Below, one piece after another: positions 25,996 through 34,730 of a DNA stretch of 64,000 nt. Source of the DNA: Oscillibacter valericigenes (GTDB taxonomy: Bacteria; Bacillota; Clostridia; Oscillospirales; Oscillospiraceae). The translations under genes were made by a program, and so were the position numbers. The stretch is taken from contig NZ_JAFBIS010000001.1 in the NCBI RefSeq assembly GCF_021531435.1, positions 1 to 64,000 on the forward strand, written 5' to 3'. Position 1 is the stretch's first letter. Each line of letters begins with the position of its first letter. Below the pieces are notes generated by a model, which was not told the origin of the DNA, ran no database searches, and saw only the letters and a program-made list of their open reading frames with translations.

Positions 25996-27903
25996 TTAAA
26001 CTTCGATTTCGATGAACTGATCCACGGGCTCGCCGCAGTGGGGGCAGACCCAGCCTTCCGGCAGGTCCTTGAAGGCAGTGCCGGGCTTGACGTCGTTCTC
26101 GGGGTCGCCCACCAGCACGTCGTACTCATGGCCGCAGCCGTTGCAGATGTAAATTTTCCGGGGCGGCGTGGTCTTCTTGGGCACGGCCCGCTTCATCTTC
26201 TTCATGGGAGGCGCGGGCAGCTTTTCGCCGGTGTCCAGGGCCTTTGCCAGCAGGGGCAGAATTTCCATGACGTCGCCCACGATGCCGTAGTCGCAGTTCT
26301 TGAAGATGCGGGCGCCGGGATCAATGTTGATGGCGACGATGGTGGAGGCGTCCTTGATGCCCTTGAGGTGCTGTCCGGCACCGGAGATGCCGCAGGCGAT
26401 GTACAGGTTGCCCTTGAACTTCTGGCCGGACATGCCGACGTAGCGATTCAGCGGCACATACTGCAGCGTCTCGGCCACGGGGCGGCTGGAGCCGATGGCG
26501 GCGCCGGCGGCCTTGGCCAGGTCCTCGATGAGCTTCATGTTCTTCTTTTCGCCGATGCCCTTGCCGGCGCTGACCACCCGCTCCGCCTGGGCGATGGGGG
26601 TGTCCATGGGGATGCCCACGGTGAAGTCGTAGCCGTCCTTCTTCAGGGCCGCCACCAGGGTGTCCACCTTCTCCTGGGCGGTGCCGTCCTTCAGGATCAT
26701 CTTCTTGCGCTCGCCGGTCTCAGCGCCCCGCTTCTGGGCGGGCGCGGATTCGGCCTTGCCCGCCTTGCCCAGGATGTGGGAGGCGATGACGACCCGCTGA
26801 ATTTCGTTGGTGCCCTCGTAGATGGTGGTGATCTTGGCGTCGCGGTAGAACCGCTCCACCTCCATGCCCTTCAGGTAGCCGCTGCCGCCGAAGATCTGGA
26901 GGGCGTCGTTGGTGACCTCCAGGGCGATGTCGGAGGCGTACATCTTCGCCATGGCGGACTCCATGCCGTAGGGGACATGGGCCTGCTTCAGCTCGGCGGC
27001 GGAGTACACCAGCATACGGGCGCAGCGGAGCTTGGTGGCCATGTCGGCAATTTTGAACGCGATGGACTGCTGCTGGCAGATGGGCCGTCCGAACTGGACG
27101 CGCTCCTTGGAGTATTCCACAGCCGCCTCAAAGGCGCCCTGGGCGATGCCCAGCGCCTGGGCCGCGATGCCGATACGGCCGCCGTCCAGGGTGCTCATGG
27201 CGATCTTGAAGCCCTGGCCCTCCTTGCCCAGCAGGTTCTCCTTGGGAATTTTGACGTTGTTGAAGTTCAGCTGGCAGGTGGCGGAGGAGCGGATGCCCAT
27301 TTTGTCGTAGTGGGGCTCAAAGGTGAAGCCCTCCCAGCCCTTTTCCACGATGAAGGCGGAGATGCCACGGGTGCCGATGTCCGGCGTGGTGACGGCAAAG
27401 ACCACATAGGTGTCCGCCTCGCCGCCGTTGGTGATGAAAATTTTCTCGCCGTTGAGCAGCCAGTGGTCGCCCTTGTCCTCGGCGGTGGTCTCGGTGCCGC
27501 CGGCGTCGGAGCCGGCGTTGGGCTCTGTCAGGCCGAAGGCGCCCACCTTTTTGCCGGAGCACAGGTCGGGCAGGTATTTCATCTTCTGCTCCTCGGTGCC
27601 GAAGGCGTAGATGGGATAAGTACCCAGAGACGTGTGAGCGGAGAGGATGACGCCGGTGCCGCCGTCCACCCGGCTCAGCTCCTCCACGGCAATGGCGTAG
27701 CTGAGAGCGTCCAGTCCGGCGCCGCCGTACTTGGTCTCATAGGGGATGCCCATAAGGCCCAGCTCGCCCATTTTCGTGACGGCCTCTCTGGGGAAACGGT
27801 TTTCCTGGTCCAGCATGAACGCGATGGGCTTGACTTCCGCCTCCGCGAAGGCGCGGACCTTTTGCCGCAGGGCTTCATGTGCTTCCGTGGTCTGATAGAA
27901 CAT
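25996..27903 (-). CDS. Fusion: acyl-CoA dehydrogenase - EtfA FAD domain - rubredoxin
   Basis: 635 residues. Residues 1 to about 380 are a complete short-chain acyl-CoA dehydrogenase ([24 protein letters not shown], and the catalytic Glu in [12 protein letters not shown]). About 405-565 is the C-terminal FAD-binding domain of electron-transfer flavoprotein alpha ([42 protein letters not shown]). The last about 55 residues are a rubredoxin ([18 protein letters not shown]). The EtfA N-terminal domain and EtfB are absent here. One chain could move electrons from acyl-CoA through two FADs to rubredoxin and on to FprA (inference). AAGGAGG precedes the ATG, just downstream of the IscB element. Confidence 0.92.
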   Translation of the reverse strand: MFYQTTEAHEALRQKVRAFAEAEVKPIAFMLDQENRFPREAVTKMGELGLMGIPYETKYGGAGLDALSYAIAVEELSRVDGGTGVILSAHTSLGTYPIYAFGTEEQKMKYLPDLCSGKKVGAFGLTEPNAGSDAGGTETTAEDKGDHWLLNGEKIFITNGGEADTYVVFAVTTPDIGTRGISAFIVEKGWEGFTFEPHYDKMGIRSSATCQLNFNNVKIPKENLLGKEGQGFKIAMSTLDGGRIGIAAQALGIAQGAFEAAVEYSKERVQFGRPICQQQSIAFKIADMATKLRCARMLVYSAAELKQAHVPYGMESAMAKMYASDIALEVTNDALQIFGGSGYLKGMEVERFYRDAKITTIYEGTNEIQRVVIASHILGKAGKAESAPAQKRGAETGERKKMILKDGTAQEKVDTLVAALKKDGYDFTVGIPMDTPIAQAERVVSAGKGIGEKKNMKLIEDLAKAAGAAIGSSRPVAETLQYVPLNRYVGMSGQKFKGNLYIACGISGAGQHLKGIKDASTIVAINIDPGARIFKNCDYGIVGDVMEILPLLAKALDTGEKLPAPPMKKMKRAVPKKTTPPRKIYICNGCGHEYDVLVGDPENDVKPGTAFKDLPEGWVCPHCGEPVDQFIEIEV

Positions 27904-27932
27904 AAAATACCTTCCTCCTTTTTAATATCGGT

Positions 27933-27994
27933 TATTTGCGAAAATAGGTGGTAATCTATTCGAAGATAGGTGGCCTATCCTATTTTCGCAAATA
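27933..27994 (-). repeat. Right-end palindrome of the IscB element
   Basis: 16-bp perfect arms TATTTGCGAAAATAGG / complement, with a small inner CTAT-ATAG stem. The iscB stop codon (27975-27977) lies inside it, so the last codons of iscB encode one arm. It may double as the transposase-recognised hairpin and as a transcript end structure. Confidence 0.8.
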
Positions 27995-29471
27995 TCAGCC
28001 CCTGATTTTTTTGTAATAATATACATTTTTTTGCAAGATGTTTTTCTCCTTGCGTGCTGACAAAGTAGTCAACACGGCCGTTGTGCTTCCCGTCAGAACG
28101 CAGCAGCGTGAAGGTATGCCTGCTGTTGTCTGTAAGCAGACTTCCTGGCATAACTCTGGCGAGGTCTTTGTACTGAGGAAGTTGGCTTTTTACCGTCAGT
28201 ATGGATACATCGGCTTCAGAGTGGGTGTTCCTGTACTCCTCCAAGCTGTCTGATTTTTGCTCCATCGCCTTATGGCGGTTGGTTGCAACCATCTTGCCGT
28301 CGGTATCGTAATACTTCCGGGCGATGTTGGACTTATGACACGCCTGACGGTCATGCCGCCGGAACTGCATCATCAGATGCGGTGCCCCCATAGGTTGTTC
28401 CACTTTGGATGTATCCTTCAACACGGAACAGGCAATACAGTATGCGTCCAGATGGTGGTTCTTGGCAATGCCATGGTCCTCCCGGAAGCCTGCGGTATCC
28501 TTCCCCGTAGTCACGAAGAAGTGCCCGGGGAACAGCTTCGCAAGTTCATCGGTAAGCTGCGGGATAATCTGGTTCAGTACGCTGAGAGCATGGTACTTTT
28601 TATTCATACCAGCTTTCTTTGCGGCGAGCTTTTTCCCCCACGCTTCCTCTGTATGAACGAGGAAATGATGTTCTTTGCAGAGACCAGCTCGGTTTTCAAG
28701 GGTCTCACTGCCGTTCCTGTGCCTCGGATTTACGTGGTGGTAGTGGTCGATTGCTTTCTCGCAGAAGATGCAGTGACCGTCCTGCATATCGAAGACAGCT
28801 TCTTCAACGTTTCCCTTTCCATAGAGAGGACCACGCTGATACTGCCATCTTTGAATATGCGGATTGTCTAACTGCATGAACGCAAAGCGGTTGACCTCCA
28901 ACACGACGTCCGTGATGGGAAGGACCTTCTGCATCTTCTTCACCATATTGATGTGCGTCAGCAGCAGGTGGTTCGCCGTGGGTGTGAGCCATCCTGCTGG
29001 GCGCACCCGGTTATTGAACCGGGCTTCCTTGTTGCGGATGCCCTTACAGTGAATAGGTTCCTCGCACCCCGGGAGGACTCTTTCAATGGCCTCCTTGGGT
29101 GACGTAGTCCCTGCGGCCTTTGCCCGACGCTGGCGCTTGTTCCGGCGCTTCAGGCGGCGATGCGTCATCCTGAATTGCTTACGCTCCTTCATAAGCTTCG
29201 GGACATCCTTATTCCGGGTGACAAGTTGTGCGATGAACACGATCTCGCCCTCCTCGGTAACGGTGGACGCTCCGATGTTCGTTCTGCCGGGGTCGATACC
29301 CAGAATCAGAGGTTGTGTTTGCTCCTCTGTTTCGTAGGTCAGTTGGATGGTAAACGGACAACGCTCTACGACCCGTGCCTTCTTCTCCTTTAGGAGAATG
29401 CGCACATGGCCACAGCGGGTCGTAGGCATCAGGGGTTTACCACTCCTTGATAACACATATACTGTGGCCAA
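27975..29471 (-). CDS. iscB: IscB RNA-guided endonuclease (OMEGA nuclease)
   Basis: 498 residues from a TTG start. Order: N-terminal PLMP domain ([13 protein letters not shown]), RuvC-I with [10 protein letters not shown] (Asp60), Arg-rich bridge helix (about 98-118), Ruv[11 protein letters not shown] (Glu192), HNH with CIFC (234-237), HHVNPRH (His245/246), ENRAGLC (Asn260) and His268, RuvC-III HHLDAY (His340, Asp342), then a C-terminal TAM/RNA-contacting region. All catalytic residues are present, so it should be active. IscB uses an omega-RNA to cut double-stranded DNA. TTG 29471 is chosen because AAAAGGAGGAA precedes it and the PLMP motif begins at once, as in other IscBs; an upstream ATG at 29600 would translate the omega-RNA region. 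Size and residue spacing closely resemble gut OgeuIscB, from memory. Confidence 0.93.
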   Translation of the reverse strand: MATVYVLSRSGKPLMPTTRCGHVRILLKEKKARVVERCPFTIQLTYETEEQTQPLILGIDPGRTNIGASTVTEEGEIVFIAQLVTRNKDVPKLMKERKQFRMTHRRLKRRNKRQRRAKAAGTTSPKEAIERVLPGCEEPIHCKGIRNKEARFNNRVRPAGWLTPTANHLLLTHINMVKKMQKVLPITDVVLEVNRFAFMQLDNPHIQRWQYQRGPLYGKGNVEEAVFDMQDGHCIFCEKAIDHYHHVNPRHRNGSETLENRAGLCKEHHFLVHTEEAWGKKLAAKKAGMNKKYHALSVLNQIIPQLTDELAKLFPGHFFVTTGKDTAGFREDHGIAKNHHLDAYCIACSVLKDTSKVEQPMGAPHLMMQFRRHDRQACHKSNIARKYYDTDGKMVATNRHKAMEQKSDSLEEYRNTHSEADVSILTVKSQLPQYKDLARVMPGSLLTDNSRHTFTLLRSDGKHNGRVDYFVSTQGEKHLAKKCILLQKNQGLIFAKIG

Positions 29472-29489
29472 TGTGCGTTCCTCCTTTTG

Positions 29490-29714
29490 TAAGACTCCCT
29501 CCGTCTCCAGAGGGGTAATTGTTTCCCTTGGCTTTTCTGGCAGATATTCTTCTACCAACTGGCATTTGCTTTGCATAACATGGAACTGGGAAAATCCCAT
29601 GGTACATCCATTTATTCATGCAGACAGAATAAATTTACAAATGTCTCGGCCTGTGATATTTGCAACGCTAAGTGGGCGACCATCTATTTTCGCAAATACC
29701 CTCAATATCATCCA
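29490..29714 (-). ncRNA. Predicted IscB omega-RNA (HEARO RNA) with guide
   Basis: By family rule the omega-RNA is encoded directly 5' of iscB, with the guide at its 5' end lying outside the element. The interval from the left-end palindrome (29698) to the iscB ribosome site is about 206-218 nt, the size of a typical IscB scaffold. It holds stem candidates, including the left-end palindrome, a CATGG/CCATG-type stem around 29579-29602 and CCCTC/GAGGG at 29497-29514. A 16-nt guide would be the minus-strand copy of 29699-29714. Boundaries and guide register are inferred, not proven. Confidence 0.6.
29657..29698 (-). repeat. Left-end palindrome of the IscB element
   Basis: TATTTGC ... GCAAATA (7-bp arms, 28-nt interior). 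The outer 15 nt are identical to the outer arm of the right end, in direct orientation. Confidence 0.65.
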
Positions 29715-29824
29715 TCATCAGTAACCCTATCAGCATAGGGATACAGTTGGTTTCTGTTCATATTATACAAAAAAGCGGAGACAAAAAAAGTAGTATATGC
29801 AACATTTACTGTATTTCTCCACGA
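29715..29824. other. Gap between IscB element and the large multidomain gene
   Basis: AT-rich flank with one short hairpin (CCCTATCAGCATAGGG, about 29726-29741) without a T-run. No gene seen. Confidence 0.5.
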
Positions 29825-32800
29825 TTATTCCAGCAGATCCCGCATCCGCAGGAGCATCTTCAGGTCGTCCTCCAGGCACGCCGACGCCGACATGCTGGCG
29901 TCGTAGCGCAGAGCCGCGCCCTTGTCCGGCGCCAGAGGCAGGATGACGGCCTCGCTGAGCCGGGAGAGGGTCAGGTTCCGGGCGTACCGCTCCCGGTAGG
30001 CGTTTTCCAGGGCCAGCAGGATGTCCCGGCTATTCTCAATGCAGGTGCGGGAGAATTGGAACACCGCCTCCCGGCCGCACTCCTTGTAGAACCGGGGGAA
30101 GGCGTAGGGCAGGATGAGGTTCACCGCGGGAGCCAGACCGGGGACGGAGGACACCGCCCCGCCCACCGTGTCGCCGCCGATGAAGGGATACATGGTGGAC
30201 TCCACGTACCAGGCGCGCAGGTTGGGAACGAAGTACACGCTGTCCACCTCCCGGTCCTTGGCGGCCATCAGGTCCCGGCCCCGGCCGGACAGCAGGCCCA
30301 CCAGCACCCGGTCGATGTCCAGCCCCTCCTGCCGGAACAGGGGGTCCAGCACGTTCAGGCGGTTGCCGGAGTGGAGCAGGTCGTCCACCAGCACCACCGG
30401 CCGCCGGAAGGAGCGGATGGTGCGGATCTGGCTCTCCAGCGGCGCGTAGCCGGGATAGGCGGCGATGGTGAAGGACCGCAGGTCCGGGGCGAACACCTTG
30501 TCGGTGTGGATGGTCTTGGTCACGGTGTTGGGCACGGCGTTGCCCCGCAAAATCTTGCCAAAGGGCACGCACATCTTGGGCCCCAGCACCCGGGGGCTGG
30601 TGGGCTCGGCGGGGACGCCGTTGAGGGCCGTCAGCTTCCGCACCAGCCGGTGGTAGATGACCTCCGCGTTGAGGGAGAGCACCAGCGTGCCCGGATACAG
30701 TCCGCAGATGGCCTGCTGGAGCCGGAAGTGGGCCTCCCGGACGGCGGCGAGCACCTGCCGGTCGGAGGAGAAGGGCTCTTTCAGCGTGGTGGTGATGTTC
30801 TGCAGCAGCACGGCGGGGGAGCGCATATCCACCAGCAGCAGGGGGTGGGGCGCGCTGCCGTCCACGGATACAAAGCCCTGCCGCGCCAGCAGGTCCAGGG
30901 TCTCAGACGGCGTGTCGCCGCCCCACCAGACGGCGTAGCCGCAGTCCTCCGCCATGGCCCGGGACAACGCTTCCGTCAGCAGAAGCTGGCCCACGTCGTA
31001 GTTGCCGCCGGGTGACCGGACGGTATACAGCCCCGTCAGCAGCCGGATGCGGCCCGCCGTCCGCTCCCGGATGGCGTTTGCCGGTTCCTCACTGCCGAAG
31101 GCCTCGTACAGCCCGCCGGAGTTGATGGTCCGCAGGGTCAGAAAGCCCAGCACCCGGGAGGAGGTGCCTACGTGCCGCAGGATACAGACCTCATCCCTAG
31201 GGTCCGGCTTCGGCGGACAGCTGTCCCCCACGGCCTCCCGCAGCGTTTCCCACAGCGCCCGGTCCGGATGCGCCACGGTTTCAAAGTCCAGCTGGCTGGC
31301 CCGGATCAAATGCTTGTATTGCGGCTCCCGCAGGTACAGGCTGTTGCGGAAGATGAAATCCTGCACCGTGGGGTCGATGAGGTTGGAGATGTCCCGCCCC
31401 AGGTCGATGTTTTCCCGGATGCGGGTGGAACTGATGTCCTCCAGATGGGTAGGGAGCTGCAATTCGATGACTTTTCCCTGGATGGCGCCCAGGTCCGCGT
31501 CGATCTCCCGGCCCTCGGCGTCGCTGGAGCGGCGGAAGACGATGTGGTTCAGGCTGTGGACGGAGCCGGGGGAGGGCGGCGCCTTGTAGGACGAGGCGTT
31601 TGCCACCACGTCGGAGCCAACCGCCAGGTACAGCTCCCGCCCCTTGAATACCTCCCGCAGCCGGTCCAGGTCGGCGGGGGTCGCCAGATTTACGGGAATG
31701 TCGTGGGGGAAGAGGTAGACGTCGAACTCGTCGGCCACGGACATGCTGACGATCTGCCGCCGGATCAGGGAGGGCTGGGCCTTCTTGGACCAGGAGAACT
31801 CGTCAATGGCCAGATACACCTCGAAGCCCAGGTCCCGGATGGCCAGCACGATGCCTTTGTGGGAGAGGGAGAAGGGGTCAAAGGTGCCGGGGAAAAATGC
31901 CGCCTTCTGGGGCACCCGGAACCGGAAGGGGCCGCTCTCGATGCGGTGCTTGACGATGAATCGGTAGATGTGGGAGAGGGCGGCGGCGGTGTAGAAGAAG
32001 GTCAGCTCCTCCTCGGGCTGTTCGCCGATGAGGAACAGGAGCTTCTTGGCGATCAGGGTGAACAGGTCGGTTTTTTCTTCGTAGCTCAAAATTTGGGAGC
32101 CGAACAGCCGCTCGCCAAGGACGTGGAGCGCCTCCTGGCGCACGCTTTCGTGGCAGGACGCCAGTCCTTTCAGCAGCAGGCCCGCCATCCGGTCCCGCCG
32201 GGCCGTCAGGGATTCCGGGGACTCCGGGAACCGCCCGCCGTACTCGCCGTAGTGCTCCAGCATGGCCCCCACGGTGGACAGGGCCGCCGCCACCACGCCG
32301 GTGTTGGCGGAGGACAGCAGCGTCATCATCTGGTCCAGCACCTCGTCCAGCTCACGGGGGGACAACCACAGGGAGAACCGGCCCAGGTATTCCGGTATGT
32401 ACTGGGAAATTTCCGCCTGCCCCGTCTCTAGGGCCTTGGACAGCTCCACGGCGATCTCATTCCGACGGTCCGGGGTCAGCTGGGGGGCGATGGACAGCAG
32501 GGCCGCGCCCGCCATCCGCCGCACCACCACGTTTTCGCTGACCTTGATGAGGTTGGAGAAGTGGGTGGCGATGTGGAGGAGGCTGCCCACCTCCTTTGCC
32601 TGGTTCAGCAGGTATTCTACGCCCACGGCCTTCAGCACCCAGGGGGTGGCGGTCTTCAGATTGTCCAGGAACACGCCGCTGACGGCCTCCTCCCGGTCCA
32701 GCCGGGCCCAGAGGCCGGATACATCCAGCCCCAGCTTCTGCCCCAGCTGTGCTCGGAGGAACAGCAGCGGTGTGGAGTTTCCGCAATCGGCGGTGTCCAC

Positions 32801-34612
32801 GGCCTCCCGGACTGCCGCCGCCTCCTCATTGCCCAAAGCGGGCAGCAGGTGGCGCAGCAGCCGCAGGGCGGCGGCCTTTTGGGGCTCTCCGCCCCGGCAC
32901 AGCCACCAGACGGCGAACCTCACCAGCACATGCCGGTCCTGGTCCGTCATCCGGGCGGTGGAGATGTTCAGCACGGTATCCAGCAATGCGAAGGCCGCGT
33001 CGTCGTCCACGTCTCCCGGCTCCTGGTAGTGGCGGAACAGCAGCTCCGCGAACCGGGCCGCGTCGTGGTCGGAGCAGTTTTCCAGCAGAGCGTCCGCCAC
33101 GGTCTTGGCCTGGTAGCGGATCATGCTGGTCTGCCGGGCGGTGAGCCGGTGGTCCGGGTGGATGAGCCGTTCCAGGTACTCCGCCCACAGCTCGAAGGGC
33201 CGCTCCTCCTGGGGGCTGGGGGCGGTCCCGGCGGGCAGCTCCTTCTTGTAGCCGGAGGTAAAGCCTGCCAGAATGCGCCCAATGAGGGCCGCCGCCTGGC
33301 GGCGGATGTCGCCGTCGGGCAGGAGCAATAGCTCGTACAAAAATTCCAGGGCCTGCTCCTTCTGTCCGGCGCTCCAGTAGGTGAAATACTCCTCAAAAAT
33401 GGACACATAGGCCCGGATGCGGGCAGGCTCTTTCTCACCCCGGGCGGCCTCCAGGATGCCCACGAACAGCCGCTCATGGCCCAGACGATGCATCAGGCGG
33501 ATGTTGTGGTCCACGGCGGTGTACCGCAGGCCGTATACCACCTCGTCCGGCCCCGCCAGAGCCGGGGAGGGCCGCTGGACCGGTGCTTTCCGGGGCTCTT
33601 TCAGGGTGGTGTCCACCCCAAAATAGGTCAGGTATTCCTCAAAGTCCCGCAGCTTGGAATAGACATACTGATACCGCAGACGCTTGGCCGCGTCCACGTT
33701 GTCCAGCTTGTTCAGAATCACGTCGAAGGCCTCTGCCAGGGAGTAGATGCGGGCGATCTCCCGCCCGTCCTCCCCCCGGGACTGCTTCACCCGGAAGTCG
33801 GCGTATACCAGCACCAGGGACTCCGAGGACAGGTTTTCGATTTCCAGGTCCCAGACGGAGTGGTTGGCGGCAATGCGGCCGATGGCTGTCAGGCCCCGCC
33901 AGGAGAACCACTGGTCCGTGTAGAAATAGTGGAGGTAGGGGACCCGCTCTCCCGGCTTGCAGCCGAACTTGCCGATGTCGTGGCCCGCGGCGGCGCCGGA
34001 CATCAGCCCCAGGTCGATGAGCCCGCCGCCGGACTTGAAGGCACGGGCTACGGTCATGGAGACATGGTGGACGCCGGCGATGTGCTCCAGGGTGCGGAAA
34101 GGCGTCACTTCCCGGCCCAGCCGCAGCAGCTCGTAGACGTATTCCTCCCGCCAGCGGTGCAGGAACTGGCGGTACTCCTCCGCCACGCCGCTGTCTGCCA
34201 GCTCCTCCTCCGTGCAGAAGGCAAAGTCCAGCCACGGGTCAAAGGGCAGCGTTTCCCGCTCTATGTCAAACAGCTCCCGGAGGAACTGCAGGAAGCACAG
34301 CGCGCCGTCCTGCTGGGGGGCGGTGTGGGTCCGGTCCTCCTGGGGATACAGCAGGGAGGAGGCCGCCTGGTAAGTGTAGGTCAGCCAGCCTTCGTCCGGC
34401 TCCGGCGCCAAGGCGTCCAGCAGCGGCCGGAAGGCCTCCAGCGCCTGGGCGCAGGAGAGGCGTTCCTCCGCCGGCAGCAGGGGAGCGAGCAATCGGTTCC
34501 AATCCGCCGTCCCGAACAAACGGGCCGCGTCGCTCCGGGTCATCCGCAGCTTGCGCAGGAAAGCGTCCTCCTCAAAAGCGCGATTCATGCGGGGATACAG
34601 CATATTTTCCAT
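29825..34612 (-). CDS. 1595-residue multidomain protein: HD, helical repeats, NMNAT-like, GNAT-like, PRTase-like
   Basis: Domains in order: an HD phosphohydrolase-like domain (about 170-340; HDIGKFG at 211-217, likely ligands His176/182 and a later YADF Asp); a long alpha-helical HEAT-like region (about 380-890); a nucleotidyltransferase of the NadD/cytidylyltransferase type (about 900-1080) with PGTFDPFSLSHKG at 907 and ISSTRIREN at 1058; a GNAT-like region (about 1130-1250); and a phosphoribosyltransferase-like domain (about 1290-1510) with the PRPP-loop signature VVLVDDLLHSGNR at 1404. In the NMNAT motif the first His of HxGH is Ser. HD proteins of the YqeK type pair with NadD in Gram-positives, which points to NAD or nucleotide metabolism, but the real reaction is unknown. 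A TATAAT (34654-34649, minus) precedes it. Confidence 0.85.
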   Translation of the reverse strand: MENMLYPRMNRAFEEDAFLRKLRMTRSDAARLFGTADWNRLLAPLLPAEERLSCAQALEAFRPLLDALAPEPDEGWLTYTYQAASSLLYPQEDRTHTAPQQDGALCFLQFLRELFDIERETLPFDPWLDFAFCTEEELADSGVAEEYRQFLHRWREEYVYELLRLGREVTPFRTLEHIAGVHHVSMTVARAFKSGGGLIDLGLMSGAAAGHDIGKFGCKPGERVPYLHYFYTDQWFSWRGLTAIGRIAANHSVWDLEIENLSSESLVLVYADFRVKQSRGEDGREIARIYSLAEAFDVILNKLDNVDAAKRLRYQYVYSKLRDFEEYLTYFGVDTTLKEPRKAPVQRPSPALAGPDEVVYGLRYTAVDHNIRLMHRLGHERLFVGILEAARGEKEPARIRAYVSIFEEYFTYWSAGQKEQALEFLYELLLLPDGDIRRQAAALIGRILAGFTSGYKKELPAGTAPSPQEERPFELWAEYLERLIHPDHRLTARQTSMIRYQAKTVADALLENCSDHDAARFAELLFRHYQEPGDVDDDAAFALLDTVLNISTARMTDQDRHVLVRFAVWWLCRGGEPQKAAALRLLRHLLPALGNEEAAAVREAVDTADCGNSTPLLFLRAQLGQKLGLDVSGLWARLDREEAVSGVFLDNLKTATPWVLKAVGVEYLLNQAKEVGSLLHIATHFSNLIKVSENVVVRRMAGAALLSIAPQLTPDRRNEIAVELSKALETGQAEISQYIPEYLGRFSLWLSPRELDEVLDQMMTLLSSANTGVVAAALSTVGAMLEHYGEYGGRFPESPESLTARRDRMAGLLLKGLASCHESVRQEALHVLGERLFGSQILSYEEKTDLFTLIAKKLLFLIGEQPEEELTFFYTAAALSHIYRFIVKHRIESGPFRFRVPQKAAFFPGTFDPFSLSHKGIVLAIRDLGFEVYLAIDEFSWSKKAQPSLIRRQIVSMSVADEFDVYLFPHDIPVNLATPADLDRLREVFKGRELYLAVGSDVVANASSYKAPPSPGSVHSLNHIVFRRSSDAEGREIDADLGAIQGKVIELQLPTHLEDISSTRIRENIDLGRDISNLIDPTVQDFIFRNSLYLREPQYKHLIRASQLDFETVAHPDRALWETLREAVGDSCPPKPDPRDEVCILRHVGTSSRVLGFLTLRTINSGGLYEAFGSEEPANAIRERTAGRIRLLTGLYTVRSPGGNYDVGQLLLTEALSRAMAEDCGYAVWWGGDTPSETLDLLARQGFVSVDGSAPHPLLLVDMRSPAVLLQNITTTLKEPFSSDRQVLAAVREAHFRLQQAICGLYPGTLVLSLNAEVIYHRLVRKLTALNGVPAEPTSPRVLGPKMCVPFGKILRGNAVPNTVTKTIHTDKVFAPDLRSFTIAAYPGYAPLESQIRTIRSFRRPVVLVDDLLHSGNRLNVLDPLFRQEGLDIDRVLVGLLSGRGRDLMAAKDREVDSVYFVPNLRAWYVESTMYPFIGGDTVGGAVSSVPGLAPAVNLILPYAFPRFYKECGREAVFQFSRTCIENSRDILLALENAYRERYARNLTLSRLSEAVILPLAPDKGAALRYDASMSASACLEDDLKMLLRMRDLLE

Positions 34613-34688
34613 GAAGCGCTCCTCCGTTCTTTGTGTGTTCTATCCGATATTATACAGCGTATGATGAAAATATGGAAGCGATTTGCAC

Positions 34689-34718
34689 AAAAAACACGGC
34701 CGTCGTGAGACGGCCGTG
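34689..34718 (-). terminator. Terminator after the rhomboid-like gene
   Basis: CACGGCCGTC (34695-34704) pairs with GACGGCCGTG (34709-34718), and TTTTTT follows on the minus strand. It separates the rhomboid-like gene from the promoter of the large multidomain gene. Confidence 0.85.
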
Positions 34719-34730
34719 AAACAAGGCGGT

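Larger units (their letters stand above)
27933..29698 (-). mobile_element. IscB element (IS200/IS605-related, no TnpA)
   Basis: About 1.77 kb bounded by related palindromic ends. On the minus strand the left end starts with TATTTGCGAAAATAG (29698-29684) and closes with GCAAATA (29663-29657). The right end is a 62-nt palindrome with 16-bp perfect arms made of the same sequence (27994-27979 and 27948-27933). It contains the predicted omega-RNA and iscB only; no Y1 transposase gene is in the window, so mobility would need TnpA in trans. Exact cleavage sites may lie a few to 20 nt outside the hairpins, as in other IS605-type ends. Confidence 0.75.

Noticed and set aside
24850..27954. Over 1000-codon plus-strand open frame opposite fprA and the acyl-CoA dehydrogenase fusion
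   Set aside because: Antisense artefact of high-GC codon use; spans two real genes and their gap, with no recognisable domain.
29472..29600. 43-codon N-terminal extension of IscB from an upstream ATG
   Set aside because: It is not similar to IscB N-termini, has no ribosome site, and overlaps the predicted omega-RNA; TTG 29471 has AAAAGGAGGAA directly upstream and begins at the PLMP domain.
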